Positions 1 to 10,271 of a stretch of DNA of 64,000 nt are shown one piece after another. The notes beneath the pieces were generated by a model. That model saw only the letters and a program-made list of their open reading frames with translations, was not told where the DNA came from and did not search any database. Made by a program: the position numbers and the translations under genes. Within the stretch, counting starts at the first letter, position 1. Each line of letters starts with the position of its first letter. Location of the stretch: NCBI GenBank assembly GCA_009780825.1, contig WQZH01000003.1, positions 78,900 to 142,899 on the forward strand, read 5' to 3'. Origin of the DNA: Desulfobulbus sp. (GTDB lineage: Bacteria > Desulfobacterota > Desulfobulbia > Desulfobulbales > Desulfobulbaceae).

Positions 1-311
1 CCGGGCATTATCCCGGCTATCCTTTGATGCCCGGCGTGCTCCTCTGCGAGGCGATCTTTCAGGCCGGTGCCTTGCTGATCGGAGAGTTGATGGGCAACAA
101 AGGAGCGGTGGGGGAGGGCGGCATGCCGGTGCTGACCCGGATCATGGGCGCCAAATTCAAGCGGGAGGTGCGGCCGGGCGATACCCTGGAAATAATCGCC
201 ACCCTGATTGAGCGCATGGGGCCGGCCTGGCTGCTTAAAGGTTCGGTTCGGGTGGATGGCAAGACAGCGGTCCAGGTGGAGTTTGCCTGCGCCCGCAAGG
301 AAGGGGCATAA
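1..311 (+). CDS. FabZ-like 3-hydroxyacyl-ACP dehydratase, 5' truncated
   Basis: The gene is cut by the left edge; the in-frame reading begins at base 3 and runs to the TAA at 309-311. The first visible residues, GHYPGYPLMPGVLLCEA, match the hotdog-fold FabZ/FabA signature. The His of GHYPG and the Glu of LLCEA correspond to the catalytic pair that dehydrates 3-hydroxyacyl-ACP. The stop directly abuts the ATG of the FabI-like gene at 312, so the two are translationally coupled and probably act in one acyl-chain module feeding the ole genes. Without the N-terminus, FabZ, FabA or another thioester dehydratase cannot be separated. Confidence 0.8.
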   Translation, partial: GHYPGYPLMPGVLLCEAIFQAGALLIGELMGNKGAVGEGGMPVLTRIMGAKFKREVRPGDTLEIIATLIERMGPAWLLKGSVRVDGKTAVQVEFACARKEGA

Positions 312-1112
312 ATGGATTTTCTCCAACTTGCCGGGAAAACGGTCGTGGTGTTCGGGCTGGCCAACAAAAAATCGGTGGCCTGCGCCATTGGCCGGGTACT
401 GGCGATGGCCGGGGCAAAGGTGATCCATGTGGTCCGCAGCGAACAGGTGGCGGCCACAGCAAAAAAACTCTTTCCCGACAGCCCGGTTTTTTGCTGCGAT
501 GTCGAAGACGAGCGCAACATCGTCCGGGTGCGGGACGGGATTGGCGGTCACATCGAGGCCCCGCTTGATGGCATTGTCCATTCCATAGCCTTTGCCAATT
601 ACTCGGAAGGAATGCGGCCCTTTCACGCCACCTTGAAGCGGGATTTCCTTCAGGCCATGGATGTTTCCTGTTTTTCCTTCATCGGGATCGCCAACCATTT
701 CAAGGAACTGCTGGCCCGGCAAGCCTCGCTGGTGACCATCTCGATTTCCACGACCCGCATGGCCGCCGAAAACTACGGCTACATGGCCCCGGTCAAGGCG
801 GCGCTGGAATCGTCGCTCTGCTTCCTGGCTAAAAGTTTCGCCGCCTTTTCCGAAATCCGTTTCAACGCCGTCTGTCCTGGCCTGCTCAAGACTTCTGCAT
901 CAGCGGGCATCCCCAACTACATCGACAGCTACCTGTTTGCCGAGCAGGCCACCCTGCGGAAAAGGGCGGTGCAGACCGAGGAGGTGGCCAATGCGGCCGC
1001 CTTTCTGCTTTCGCCGCGTTCCTCGGGGATAACCGGTCAATGCGTGGTGGTGGATGCCGGCATGGGCATGAATTATTTCGACGCCGCGATCGTGGCCAAG
1101 ACCGTGGGATGA
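312..1112 (+). CDS. FabI-like enoyl-ACP reductase (SDR family)
   Basis: A 266-aa short-chain dehydrogenase fold protein. The N-terminal GLANKKS (15-21) is the FabI-type nucleotide-binding variant rather than the classical TGxxxGxG. Tyr155-x6-Lys162 (YGYMAPVK) is the wide-spaced catalytic pair typical of FabI. The C-terminus [15 protein letters not shown] also matches FabI, which usually has about 260 residues. It would reduce trans-2-enoyl-ACP with NAD(P)H, the step after the FabZ-like enzyme it abuts. Its location upstream of oleA suggests a dedicated copy making or editing acyl chains for olefin formation; this is inference, and it could also be another SDR reductase of a polyketide-like module. 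Confidence 0.8.
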   Translation: MDFLQLAGKTVVVFGLANKKSVACAIGRVLAMAGAKVIHVVRSEQVAATAKKLFPDSPVFCCDVEDERNIVRVRDGIGGHIEAPLDGIVHSIAFANYSEGMRPFHATLKRDFLQAMDVSCFSFIGIANHFKELLARQASLVTISISTTRMAAENYGYMAPVKAALESSLCFLAKSFAAFSEIRFNAVCPGLLKTSASAGIPNYIDSYLFAEQATLRKRAVQTEEVANAAAFLLSPRSSGITGQCVVVDAGMGMNYFDAAIVAKTVG

Positions 1113-1262
1113 GGTGGGAGGGATGCTCCTTTGGCCGATAACGCTTCCCGCTCCATGGCGAAGAGCTATGCGTACCCCCTGTCGTGCGGTTTCCCTGCGC
1201 CCTGATCTGGTGGATTGGATCGGTCGGTGCTGGTCCTTGGCGTTGTTGCCCGGGGCAGGGTC

Positions 1263-2303
1263 ATGAATGTGCGCTACACCCGGGTGTGCCTGCACGAGTT
1301 CGGCTACCAACTGCCGCCGATAGAATTGTCTTCGGCGACCATTGAGGAACGGCTCGCCCCTGTCTACCAGCGGTTGAAGCTGCCGGCTGGCCGGCTGGAA
1401 CTGATGACCGGCATCCGCTCCCGGCGGTTGTGGGCGCCGGGAACCCGGCCGAGCGATGGCGCGGCGGCGGCGGGTGCGGCAGCCATCGCCAAATCCGGCA
1501 TCGATGCCGCTGCCTTGGAGTGTTTGCTGTTTACCTCGGTGAGCCGCGACATGATGGAGCCGGCCACCGCCGCCTTTGTGCACCGCACCCTCGGGCTGCC
1601 GCCATCCTGCCTGCTGTTTGACATCTCCAATGCCTGTCTCGGTTTCCTCGACGGTATGATCATGCTGGCCAACATGCTGGAAATGGGACAGATCCAGGCT
1701 GGATTGCTGGTGGCGGGCGAAACCGCGGAAGGTTTGATCGCCTCCACCCTCAATCACCTGCTCACCGACGCCACCCTCACCCGCAAGACCATCAAGCCGC
1801 TCTTTGCCTCGCTGACCATCGGTTCCGGAGCCGTGGCCCTGGTGATGACCCGAAGCGACTATCGCGACACCGGCCACTACCTGCGTGGCGGCGCTTGCCG
1901 GGCCAATACCGCCCATAACGATCTCTGCCAGGGCGGCCAGAATGCGGAGCAGGGAACCCTGATGTCCACCGACTCCGAGCAACTCCTGGAAAAGGGGATT
2001 GCCACCGCTGCCGACTGCTGGGGTTTCTTCCAGGATTGCCTGGGCTGGGACAAGCGTTCCATTGACCGGTTTTTTTGTCATCAGGTGGGCAAGGCCCATG
2101 CCCAGATGCTGTTTGAGACCCTGCAACTCGATCCGGCGAAAAATTTCGCAACCCTGCCGGCCCTGGGCAATGTCGGTTCAGTCTCGGCGCCGATCACCAT
2201 GGCCCTGGGCATCGAGCAGGGGGCTTTGGTGCCGGGACAGCGGGCTGCTGTCCTGGGAATCGGTTCGGGCATCAATGCCCTCATGCTGGGAATCGACTGG
2301 TGA
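1263..2303 (+). CDS. oleA: OleA, thiolase-fold acyl-CoA condensing enzyme
   Basis: A 346-aa FabH/thiolase-superfamily protein. The Cys nucleophile lies in FDISNACLGF (Cys125), the His in CHQVGKAH (His273) and the Asn in GNVGS (Asn303). The RDMMEP segment places Glu99 where OleA carries the glutamate contributed across the dimer. OleA joins two fatty acyl-CoAs head to head in a Claisen condensation, giving a 2-alkyl-3-ketoacid. ATG 1263 is chosen because the protein then starts level with known OleA; an in-frame TTG at 1215 would add 16 residues. The stop overlaps the start of oleB (TGATG). The order A-B-C-D downstream makes the assignment firm over FabH. Confidence 0.93.
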   Translation: MNVRYTRVCLHEFGYQLPPIELSSATIEERLAPVYQRLKLPAGRLELMTGIRSRRLWAPGTRPSDGAAAAGAAAIAKSGIDAAALECLLFTSVSRDMMEPATAAFVHRTLGLPPSCLLFDISNACLGFLDGMIMLANMLEMGQIQAGLLVAGETAEGLIASTLNHLLTDATLTRKTIKPLFASLTIGSGAVALVMTRSDYRDTGHYLRGGACRANTAHNDLCQGGQNAEQGTLMSTDSEQLLEKGIATAADCWGFFQDCLGWDKRSIDRFFCHQVGKAHAQMLFETLQLDPAKNFATLPALGNVGSVSAPITMALGIEQGALVPGQRAAVLGIGSGINALMLGIDW

Positions 2304-3178
2304 TGGGGCGCGCAGCCAGGCTGGCCGAATATCCCTTTACGCCGCGTTTTTTTGCGATCGACGGCCACCGCATGGCCTATCTCGACGAGGGCGATGGGCT
2401 GCCGGTGGTTATGGTGCACGGCAATCCCTCCTGGTCCTATCTGTATCGCAACCTGATCCTTGGCCTGCGTACGCACCACCGCTGCATCGTCCCCGATCAC
2501 CTCGGATGCGGATTTTCCGACAAACCGCAAGTCTATTCCTACTGCCTGGCCAGCCACATCGACAACCTGGAGCGGCTGCTCGACCACCTCGACATAGCGC
2601 GGTGCGTGCTGGCGGTGCATGACTGGGGCGGGGCCATCGGCATGGGTTGGGCCGGCCGCTATCCAGAGCGGATAGCCGGAGTGGTGGTGTTCAACACCGC
2701 AGCGTTCCGGTCGCATCGCCTGCCGCTGCGTATCGCCGTCTGCCGCTGGCCGCTGTTGGGGCCGCTGCTGGTGCGCGGTCTGAACGGTTTTGCCCGTGCG
2801 GCCACGGTCATGGCGGTCAACCGGCCCATGCGGCCGGAGATCGCGCGCTCCTTCCTAGCCCCCTACGACAGTTGGCGCCATCGCATCGGACTGCTGCGTT
2901 TTGTACAGGATATTCCCATGCATCCGGGCCATCCTTCCTGGCCGGCGCTGGCGGCGGTGGAACAGGGGCTCGACCGGCTGCGCGACTGTCCGCTGCTGCT
3001 CTGCTGGGGGGGGCGTGATTTTTGTTTCAATGATCACTTTTACGACGAATGGCGTCGCCGGTTCCCGCAGGCGCAGGCCCACTATTTTCCGGATGCCGGC
3101 CACTATGTGCTTGAGGATGCGCTGGCCGAGATCCAGCCGCTGGTCGCCTCGTTCCTTCGCCGTCTTGAGGATGAGTGA
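2303..3178 (+). CDS. oleB: OleB, alpha/beta-hydrolase (beta-lactone decarboxylase)
   Basis: A 291-aa alpha/beta-hydrolase of the haloalkane dehalogenase type. The oxyanion motif is HGNPSW (39-44), the nucleophile is Asp107 in VHDWGG, a candidate acid is Asp239 in GGRDF, and the base is His267 in DAGHYV. OleB releases CO2 from the beta-lactone made by OleC to give a cis-olefin. The nucleophile is Asp rather than Ser, as in other OleB proteins. ATG 2303 overlaps the oleA stop; a GTG at 2300 is also in frame. The stop overlaps oleC as TGATG, so A, B and C are translated as one unit. Confidence 0.92.
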   Translation: MGRAARLAEYPFTPRFFAIDGHRMAYLDEGDGLPVVMVHGNPSWSYLYRNLILGLRTHHRCIVPDHLGCGFSDKPQVYSYCLASHIDNLERLLDHLDIARCVLAVHDWGGAIGMGWAGRYPERIAGVVVFNTAAFRSHRLPLRIAVCRWPLLGPLLVRGLNGFARAATVMAVNRPMRPEIARSFLAPYDSWRHRIGLLRFVQDIPMHPGHPSWPALAAVEQGLDRLRDCPLLLCWGGRDFCFNDHFYDEWRRRFPQAQAHYFPDAGHYVLEDALAEIQPLVASFLRRLEDE

Positions 3179-4809
3179 TGACCGACTGCAATATCGCCAC
3201 CGTGCTCCAGCGCACCGCCGCCATCCAACCCGAGCAGATCGGGCTGGTGGCCCTGGAAGAGGGGCAGTGGCGGGAATGGACCTTTGCCCAACTCCGGGAC
3301 AACTGCGATGGTTTTGCCGCCGCTCTGCACGCCGAGGGCGTCCGCCAGGGCGACCGGGTGATGCTGATGGTGCGGCCGTCGATGGCCTTCATCTGCCTGA
3401 CCTTTGCCCTGTTTCAGCTAGGGGCGGTGATCATCCTCATCGATCCGGGCATGGGCTATGCAAACCTGCTGCGCTGCATCGGTTCGGTCCGGCCGGACAT
3501 CCTGGTCGGCATCCCCCAGGCCATTTGCTTCAGCCGGATTTTTCGCGGTCCCTTTGCCGCGGTGCGCAAGCGGATTATGGTTGGCCGTGCTTGGTGGCTG
3601 CCCGGCAAACGGATTGAACCGCTGCCGGCCGGAACTGTCGCCTTGCCCAGGTATCAGGCCGCTGCATCCGATCCGGCGGCCATCATCTTCACCACCGGTT
3701 CCACCGGTCCGCCCAAGGGCGTGGCCTATGCCCACGGCATCTTTCATGCCCAACTGCGCATGATCCGCGACCATTACGACATCGGGCCGGGTGATGTTGA
3801 CCAGCCCGGTTTTCCGCTGTTTGGCCTGTTTGCCGCCGCCCTCGGCGCCAAGGCGGTCATTCCGGACATGGATCCGACTAGGCCGGCCCAGGTCGACCCT
3901 GAAAAATTTGTCCCCACTCTGCTGGCGCACCGGGTGAGCTACTCCTTTGGTTCACCGGCGATCTGGAAGGTGGTCAGCCGCTATTGCCTGGCAAAAAAGA
4001 TCGTGTTGCCGGTCCGCACGATTTTGATGGCTGGCGCTCCGGTTTCGGGCGAACTGGTGGCCCAGGTCCAGCGGATTCTGCCCGATGCGGCCCGGATTTT
4101 CACCCCGTACGGCGCGACGGAGAGTTTGCCGATGACCTCCATCGAAGGGCGGGAAATCGTCGGAGAAACCTGGCCGCTGACCCGCACCGGCCACGGGGTT
4201 TGTGTTGGCCGTGCCCTGCCTGGCATGGAGATTCGGATCATCGAACCGGTGGAGGGCAGGATCGGCTCCTGGCAGGAGGCGCAAGAGGCCGAACCGGGAA
4301 CCATCGGCGAGATTGTGGTGCGCGGGCCGGTGGTCACCCGCCTGTATGCCGACAATGAGCAGGAAACCCGGTTGGCCAAGATCCAGGATGGCGAAGGATT
4401 CTGGCATCGGATGGGCGACATGGGCTATCTCGACCTGCATGGCCGATTGTGGTTCTGCGGCCGCAAGGCCCATCGGGTAGCCACGGCCCAGGCCATGCTC
4501 TACACTATCCAATGCGAGGCGATCTTCAACGAGCACCCGCGGGTCCGGCGTTCCGCCCTGGTCGGTCTGGGGGATGTTCCCGACCGGAAGACGCCGGTGA
4601 TCGTGGTGGAGCCGGATGGTCCGGCTGGCGATCAGGATCGGCTGTTTGCGGAACTGCGGGACTTGGCCAAGGCGAATTCTTTGACCGAGCAGATCGAACA
4701 CTTTTTGCTGCATCGTTCTTTTCCGGTGGATATTCGCCACAACGCCAAAATATTCCGGGAGCGACTGGCGATTTGGGCTGCTAAACGGGTGCAATTGCCG
4801 CGCGGGTGA
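3178..4809 (+). CDS. oleC: OleC, AMP-forming beta-lactone synthetase
   Basis: A 543-aa member of the acyl-CoA synthetase/ANL superfamily. The phosphate-binding motif TTGSTGPPKG lies at about 172-181, a YGATES motif near 310 and GDMGYLDLHGRLWFCGR near 413. OleC activates the 2-alkyl-3-hydroxyacid from OleD with ATP and closes it to a beta-lactone. The first Met overlaps the oleB stop codon. A 42-bp gap separates the stop from oleD. Length and motifs fit OleC; sequence alone would also allow a generic fatty acid ligase, but the neighbours decide. Confidence 0.92.
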   Translation: MTDCNIATVLQRTAAIQPEQIGLVALEEGQWREWTFAQLRDNCDGFAAALHAEGVRQGDRVMLMVRPSMAFICLTFALFQLGAVIILIDPGMGYANLLRCIGSVRPDILVGIPQAICFSRIFRGPFAAVRKRIMVGRAWWLPGKRIEPLPAGTVALPRYQAAASDPAAIIFTTGSTGPPKGVAYAHGIFHAQLRMIRDHYDIGPGDVDQPGFPLFGLFAAALGAKAVIPDMDPTRPAQVDPEKFVPTLLAHRVSYSFGSPAIWKVVSRYCLAKKIVLPVRTILMAGAPVSGELVAQVQRILPDAARIFTPYGATESLPMTSIEGREIVGETWPLTRTGHGVCVGRALPGMEIRIIEPVEGRIGSWQEAQEAEPGTIGEIVVRGPVVTRLYADNEQETRLAKIQDGEGFWHRMGDMGYLDLHGRLWFCGRKAHRVATAQAMLYTIQCEAIFNEHPRVRRSALVGLGDVPDRKTPVIVVEPDGPAGDQDRLFAELRDLAKANSLTEQIEHFLLHRSFPVDIRHNAKIFRERLAIWAAKRVQLPRG

Positions 4810-4851
4810 TAGGAGCTGGCTGTCCGGTCTGGATGACGAGAGCGAGAGGAT

Positions 4852-5889
4852 ATGATGGATGCCGGTAACGAGGTGCGAACAGGAGCGATGCACAAGGTCG
4901 CGGTGACCGGTGGCGGTGGCTTCATCGGCAAGGCTTTGGTACGGGCGCTGGTCAATCGCGGGGTCGAGGTGACGGTGATCGGCCGCAATCCCTATCCGGA
5001 CCTGACTTCCTTGGGTGTGCGCTGCGTCCGGGGCGATATCCGTGAGCCGGGCATCTTGGCTGAGGCCTTGCGCGGTTGCGACACGGTGTTTCACGTGGCC
5101 GCGAAGGCTGGCATCTGGGGGCCGCGGCACGAGTATTTCGCCATCAACTGCACCGGCACGGCAAACGTCGTCGCTGCCTGCCGTGCGCAACAGGTGGGCC
5201 GCCTGATCTACACCTCGACCCCATCGGTGGTATTCGATCAAAACGATCTTGCCGGGGTGGACGAGTCGACGCCCTATGCCAGCCGGCCGCTGTGCGCCTA
5301 TGCCGCTTCCAAGATCCTGGCCGAGCGGGAAGTGCTGGCGGCCAACTGCGAGGATCTGCGCGCCATAGCCCTGCGGCCGCACCTTGTCTGGGGACCCGGA
5401 GACCGCCATCTCATTCCTCGCCTGCTGGAACGGGGCCGGGTCGGATCGCTCAGGATCGTCGGTGCCGGCGACAACCAGGTGGATATCGCCTACATCGACA
5501 ACGTGGTCCATGCCCACCTGCTGGCGGCGGATAACCTATGCACTATAGGGAGCGGTGCTGGTCAGGCCTTCTTCATCGGCCAGGAAAGGCCGGTGGCGCT
5601 GTGGCCATGGATCAACGGCCTCTTTGTCCGGCTCGGCATCCCACCGGTAACCCGAAGGGTGCCACTGACCGTTGCTTACGGCGCCGGGATGATCCTGGAG
5701 GGGCTGCACGGGATGATTGGCACGGCCAATGAACCGCGCATGACCCGGTTTCTTGCCTGCCAACTGGCCCAATCGCATTGGTTCAGCCACCGGAAGGCGG
5801 AACGGGTGCTCGGTTATCGGCCCCTGGTCGGCACGGAGGATGGAGTTGAGCGACTGGTGGACTGGCTGCGGGAAAATGGAGAGATGTGA
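4852..5889 (+). CDS. oleD: OleD, NAD(P)-dependent 2-alkyl-3-ketoacid reductase
   Basis: A 345-aa extended short-chain dehydrogenase of the 3-beta-HSD/epimerase type. The Rossmann motif TGGGGFIG spans 19-26, and the catalytic set is Ser122 with Tyr150 and Lys154 (YAASK). OleD reduces the ketone made by OleA to the hydroxyacid used by OleC. ATG 4852 follows a GAGAGG ribosome site; a second Met at codon 13 sits closer to the conserved fold and could be the true start. It is the last gene of the ole operon. Confidence 0.9.
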   Translation: MMDAGNEVRTGAMHKVAVTGGGGFIGKALVRALVNRGVEVTVIGRNPYPDLTSLGVRCVRGDIREPGILAEALRGCDTVFHVAAKAGIWGPRHEYFAINCTGTANVVAACRAQQVGRLIYTSTPSVVFDQNDLAGVDESTPYASRPLCAYAASKILAEREVLAANCEDLRAIALRPHLVWGPGDRHLIPRLLERGRVGSLRIVGAGDNQVDIAYIDNVVHAHLLAADNLCTIGSGAGQAFFIGQERPVALWPWINGLFVRLGIPPVTRRVPLTVAYGAGMILEGLHGMIGTANEPRMTRFLACQLAQSHWFSHRKAERVLGYRPLVGTEDGVERLVDWLRENGEM

Positions 5890-6096
5890 ACGCAAGTCCT
5901 CCTGAAGACCTGGCGGCAAAGAGTCCTTGTCAGGGAGCGGAGGTGCTGTTATGAAAGGGATTGTTCGATGAAAATCAGGACTGGAACGGAATTGTTATTC
6001 GTTGCTCCGATAGCGGGATCATCACGGAACCTGTGCAGCAGGCACGCGTGTTCTCGACAAAGCGCGAAACCACCCAATAGGTAAGAGGAGAGAGGC

Positions 6097-6684
6097 GTGA
6101 TAAAGAAGATTCTATCGTTGGTCATGACCACGATGCTGCTCTCCGGCTGCGCCACCATAATGACCGGCGGCATGCCAAGCTCGTCGTATATGGATGCCCC
6201 GCTGATTCTTGCCTATGCCAATGCCGAAATGATACGGGAACAGTCTGAGGTGGCCACCCTGGTCATCCAGAGGGACAAATACGGCCTGGCTGTTGACGGC
6301 GTTCCCGTCAAGGAGCTGGGAGGGGCGTTCAACCCCGACTTGCGCATTTCCAAAAGCAGCAACCCCAACGCGTACATTGTTGATGTGCTGCCCGGCCCCC
6401 ACAAGCTGACGGTCACGTATGACGCCATGACCGACGCGACTGGCAAAGCGCCCACCGCCAGGGCGGAACAAAATATCGGCGGCGGCTCAACCGCCAGCGG
6501 CTCGTGCGGCGGCAAGCTGTTTTCATGGAATAGAACGTCTGAGACTTCTCATGTACTCAAGGCAGGGGAAGTGCACGTCATCGGGTTGAAAATGATGAGC
6601 GTTTCAGGAGAAATAGACCTCTATCCCCTGGAAGAAGCTGACCTCGGCATAGTCATTGCAACTCGAAACAGAGCGAATTTCTAG
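6097..6684 (+). CDS. Putative lipoprotein of unknown function
   Basis: A 195-aa protein with a type II signal peptide: a short basic start, a hydrophobic core and the lipobox LLSGC (Cys18), so it should be lipid-anchored after signal peptidase II. The start is GTG at 6097 behind a strong purine-rich site (AGGAGAGAGG). The mature part has no catalytic motif I recognise. The segment around PGPHKLTVTYDA resembles the beta-rich repeats seen in some surface lipoproteins. It stands alone, with 207 bp before it and 343 bp after it, so the neighbours do not suggest a role. Confidence 0.75.
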   Translation: MIKKILSLVMTTMLLSGCATIMTGGMPSSSYMDAPLILAYANAEMIREQSEVATLVIQRDKYGLAVDGVPVKELGGAFNPDLRISKSSNPNAYIVDVLPGPHKLTVTYDAMTDATGKAPTARAEQNIGGGSTASGSCGGKLFSWNRTSETSHVLKAGEVHVIGLKMMSVSGEIDLYPLEEADLGIVIATRNRANF

Positions 6685-7027
6685 GGAACTGGTTGAGTCG
6701 GCGACTTGAAGATGCAGCGGGACAAGGTGTTCGCGGCTGCCCAGGGGCATTGATCGGCGCTTTCTTAGACCAGTGTTTCCCCAGGAAAGCTGTACGGAAC
6801 CCCGGCCAGTACCGTGTCTGCCTGCCGGCAGACAGCCCGTAAAAAGGGGTGTAGACAGAAGCAACAAGCATAACTGAAAAATCCTATAAATTTTATTTAA
6901 AAAGATTTGACAGCCGAACCATTTTTCAGTAGTTATCCGGTGCGAGTAACCGGGCGAGGGATGAACCGCTATTCACTTGTCGTGGCGGGCAAAACTATCA
7001 TGTCTTCAGCAATAAGGGGTAGTTCGT
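6685..7027. other. Intergenic leader region of the atp operon
   Basis: No convincing gene in 343 bp. It contains a perfect 8-bp inverted repeat with a 4-base loop at 6815-6834 (TGTCTGCC / GGCAGACA), an A+T-rich stretch at 6871-6905 and the putative atp promoter at 6907-6936. The inverted repeat has no following T-run, so it is not a typical intrinsic terminator. Confidence 0.6.
6907..6936 (+). promoter_or_regulatory. Putative sigma-70 promoter of the atp operon
   Basis: A consensus -35 TTGACA at 6907-6912 is followed after 18 bases by AGTTAT (6931-6936), a weak -10. It lies about 90 bases before the first atp start codon, next to an A+T-rich upstream stretch. This is read from sequence only; the -10 matches three of six positions. 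Confidence 0.4.
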
Positions 7028-7459
7028 ATGATTTCGGTTGATGTTACGCTATTAATACACATCATCAACATGATCGTGCTGATGTTCGTTCTCAACGCGA
7101 TCCTGTACAAGCCAGTGCTGGGAATTCTTGAGAAACGGGCACAGAAAATCCAGGGGCTTAACGGTGATGTGGCGCAGTTTGAACAGAATGCCCGTCAGCG
7201 GCAGGCCGAATTAGACAAGAAAATGCGGGAAGCGAGCAATAAGGCGAAAAACGCGCTCGATGGTGCCCGGTCGCAAGCCCAGGCGGCAGGAGCCGAGAAA
7301 CTGACCGCCATCCGCAAGGAATCAGAGGGCATCAAGGAAAAACAGTTGACTGAACTCCGGACGCAGGTCGAGGCGGCCAGGAAGGAGCTGCAGGGGAATG
7401 CCGCGGGTTTTGCCCAGGCAATGGCTGGAAAGATACTTGGAAGGAGTTTGGACGCATGA
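7028..7459 (+). CDS. atpF': F-type ATP synthase subunit b'
   Basis: A 143-aa stator subunit of the membrane ATP synthase. One N-terminal membrane helix (about 7-27) ends in LYKPVLGILEKR, the usual b-type junction, and is followed by a long charged helix of heptad character. It dimerises with the b subunit to hold the alpha3beta3 head. ATG 7028 follows AAGGGG. The stop overlaps the atpF start by four bases. The presence of separate b and b' genes is usual in Desulfobacterota and phototrophs. Confidence 0.9.
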   Translation: MISVDVTLLIHIINMIVLMFVLNAILYKPVLGILEKRAQKIQGLNGDVAQFEQNARQRQAELDKKMREASNKAKNALDGARSQAQAAGAEKLTAIRKESEGIKEKQLTELRTQVEAARKELQGNAAGFAQAMAGKILGRSLDA

Positions 7460-8181
7460 GAGCTTGGAACACAACATTGCTGCCGATGCTGTTGGCGTTG
7501 TTGATCGGTGCGTTGCCGGCCGCGGTTGCCTTGGCGTCTGGTGCCCCGGAAGCAGGTGCGCATCAGGAAGTGGGGGTTGCAGCGCAAACGGCGGAATCGC
7601 CTGCGGTCGGAGTGACAGGTCATGAGACCGCGGACGTTGGTCATGGGGCCGAGGCCGGTGCCCATGGCGATGCCCACCATGACGGTAATCCGCTGTCCGC
7701 GGACAGATTGAAGGATTTGTTCTGGCGAACGGTCAACTTTTTGGCGCTCGTCATTATCCTGGTGAAGTTCGGCGCCAAGCCGATCATGTCTGGATTGACT
7801 GGGCGGCAGCAGCGGATACGGGAGGAACTGGACGATCTGACTGCCCGCCGTGACCGGGCCGAGAAATCGTATCAAGAATTCGAGGCGAAGCTCGCTGGCA
7901 TGGAAAAGGAGATGGAGCTGATCGTCAAGCGTGCCATTGCTCAGGCCCAGGTGGAAAAAGAACGCATCCTGGCTGACGCGGAAAAGGCAGCGGGCGATAT
8001 CAGGCGCCAGGCGGAGGCGGCGGTCCAGACCGAATTGGAAGACGCAAAACGGCTGCTCAAGGAAGAGATTGCGGAACAAGCCGCAGCCATGGCGGAGGAA
8101 TTGATCGTGAAAAACCTGACCCCGGCGGATCAGGTGGCGATCACTGAACAGTATCTTGAACGAGTGGGTGCGGTACAGTGA
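7456..8181 (+). CDS. atpF: F-type ATP synthase subunit b with exported N-terminal extension
   Basis: A 241-aa b subunit, longer than the usual 155-170. An extra N-terminus has a signal-peptide-like helix (about 7-28), then a spacer rich in Ala, Gly and His with the stretch HGDAHHDGN near residue 70. The canonical membrane helix follows (FWRTVNFLALVIILVKFG), then the long stator coiled coil. The arrangement implies a periplasmic N-terminal segment before the stator helix. It overlaps atpF' upstream and atpH downstream, so all three are coupled. Related sulfate reducers carry a similar extension (family knowledge, not checked here). Confidence 0.9.
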   Translation: MRAWNTTLLPMLLALLIGALPAAVALASGAPEAGAHQEVGVAAQTAESPAVGVTGHETADVGHGAEAGAHGDAHHDGNPLSADRLKDLFWRTVNFLALVIILVKFGAKPIMSGLTGRQQRIREELDDLTARRDRAEKSYQEFEAKLAGMEKEMELIVKRAIAQAQVEKERILADAEKAAGDIRRQAEAAVQTELEDAKRLLKEEIAEQAAAMAEELIVKNLTPADQVAITEQYLERVGAVQ

Positions 8182-8726
8182 GACAGACAATACTAGCAAG
8201 GCGCTATGCAAAGGCGCTCTTTTCTCTGGGGAAAGAGCAGGGGAAAACGGAAGACTACAGCGGTAAACTCAAGGAGATCGCCGCGTTGTACGCCGACGAG
8301 GCAGCCGGTGTCAGTGATGCCGTGACCAATCCGCTGTATCCGTTGGATGTCCGGGAAAAGGTCATGGTCAAAATCGCCGAATCGGTGCAGGCGGACGCCA
8401 TGCTGACCAATTTCCTCAAGCTGCTCATTGCCAAGAAACGGGCGGATATTCTGCCCGACATTGCCGAAGCAATGCAGTCCATGGTCAACAGGGACCAGAA
8501 TATCAGTCATGGCACCATCGTTTCAGCCTTTGAGTTCGACGACGCCTTGATGGCGAAGATCCAGACCACTCTGGAGAAGTTGACAGGGAATAAGGTGATA
8601 CTTGAAACCCAGGTTGATCCGTCCATTATCGGCGGTATTATTGCCAAGGTTGGTGATTTGGTGCTGGACGGAAGTATAAAGACGCAACTGAATGGATTAA
8701 AGGAATCTATCAAGGGGAGAGAATAA
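8178..8726 (+). CDS. atpH: F-type ATP synthase subunit delta
   Basis: A 182-aa delta (OSCP) subunit, the link between the peripheral stalk and the top of the F1 head. It begins with the typical ILARRYAKALF and ends with the conserved region GGIIAKVGDLVLDGSIKTQL. The start is GTG 8178, which overlaps the atpF stop. It is followed after three bases by atpA. Confidence 0.92.
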   Translation: MRQTILARRYAKALFSLGKEQGKTEDYSGKLKEIAALYADEAAGVSDAVTNPLYPLDVREKVMVKIAESVQADAMLTNFLKLLIAKKRADILPDIAEAMQSMVNRDQNISHGTIVSAFEFDDALMAKIQTTLEKLTGNKVILETQVDPSIIGGIIAKVGDLVLDGSIKTQLNGLKESIKGRE

Positions 8727-8729
8727 TCA

Positions 8730-10253
<1,524 letters not shown>

Positions 10254-10271
10254 GTGCAGGAGTAGACGCTC

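Noticed and set aside
900..2126. Long minus-strand open frame opposite fabI/oleA
   Set aside because: Low-complexity His/Gly/Gln-rich translation, no motif; complements two genes with clear family residues.
3952..5517. 521-codon minus-strand open frame over oleC/oleD
   Set aside because: Shadow caused by G+C-rich codon bias; no family features.
5968..6081. Short open frame (38 codons) between oleD and the lipoprotein gene
   Set aside because: No ribosome site, no similarity, basic random-looking peptide.
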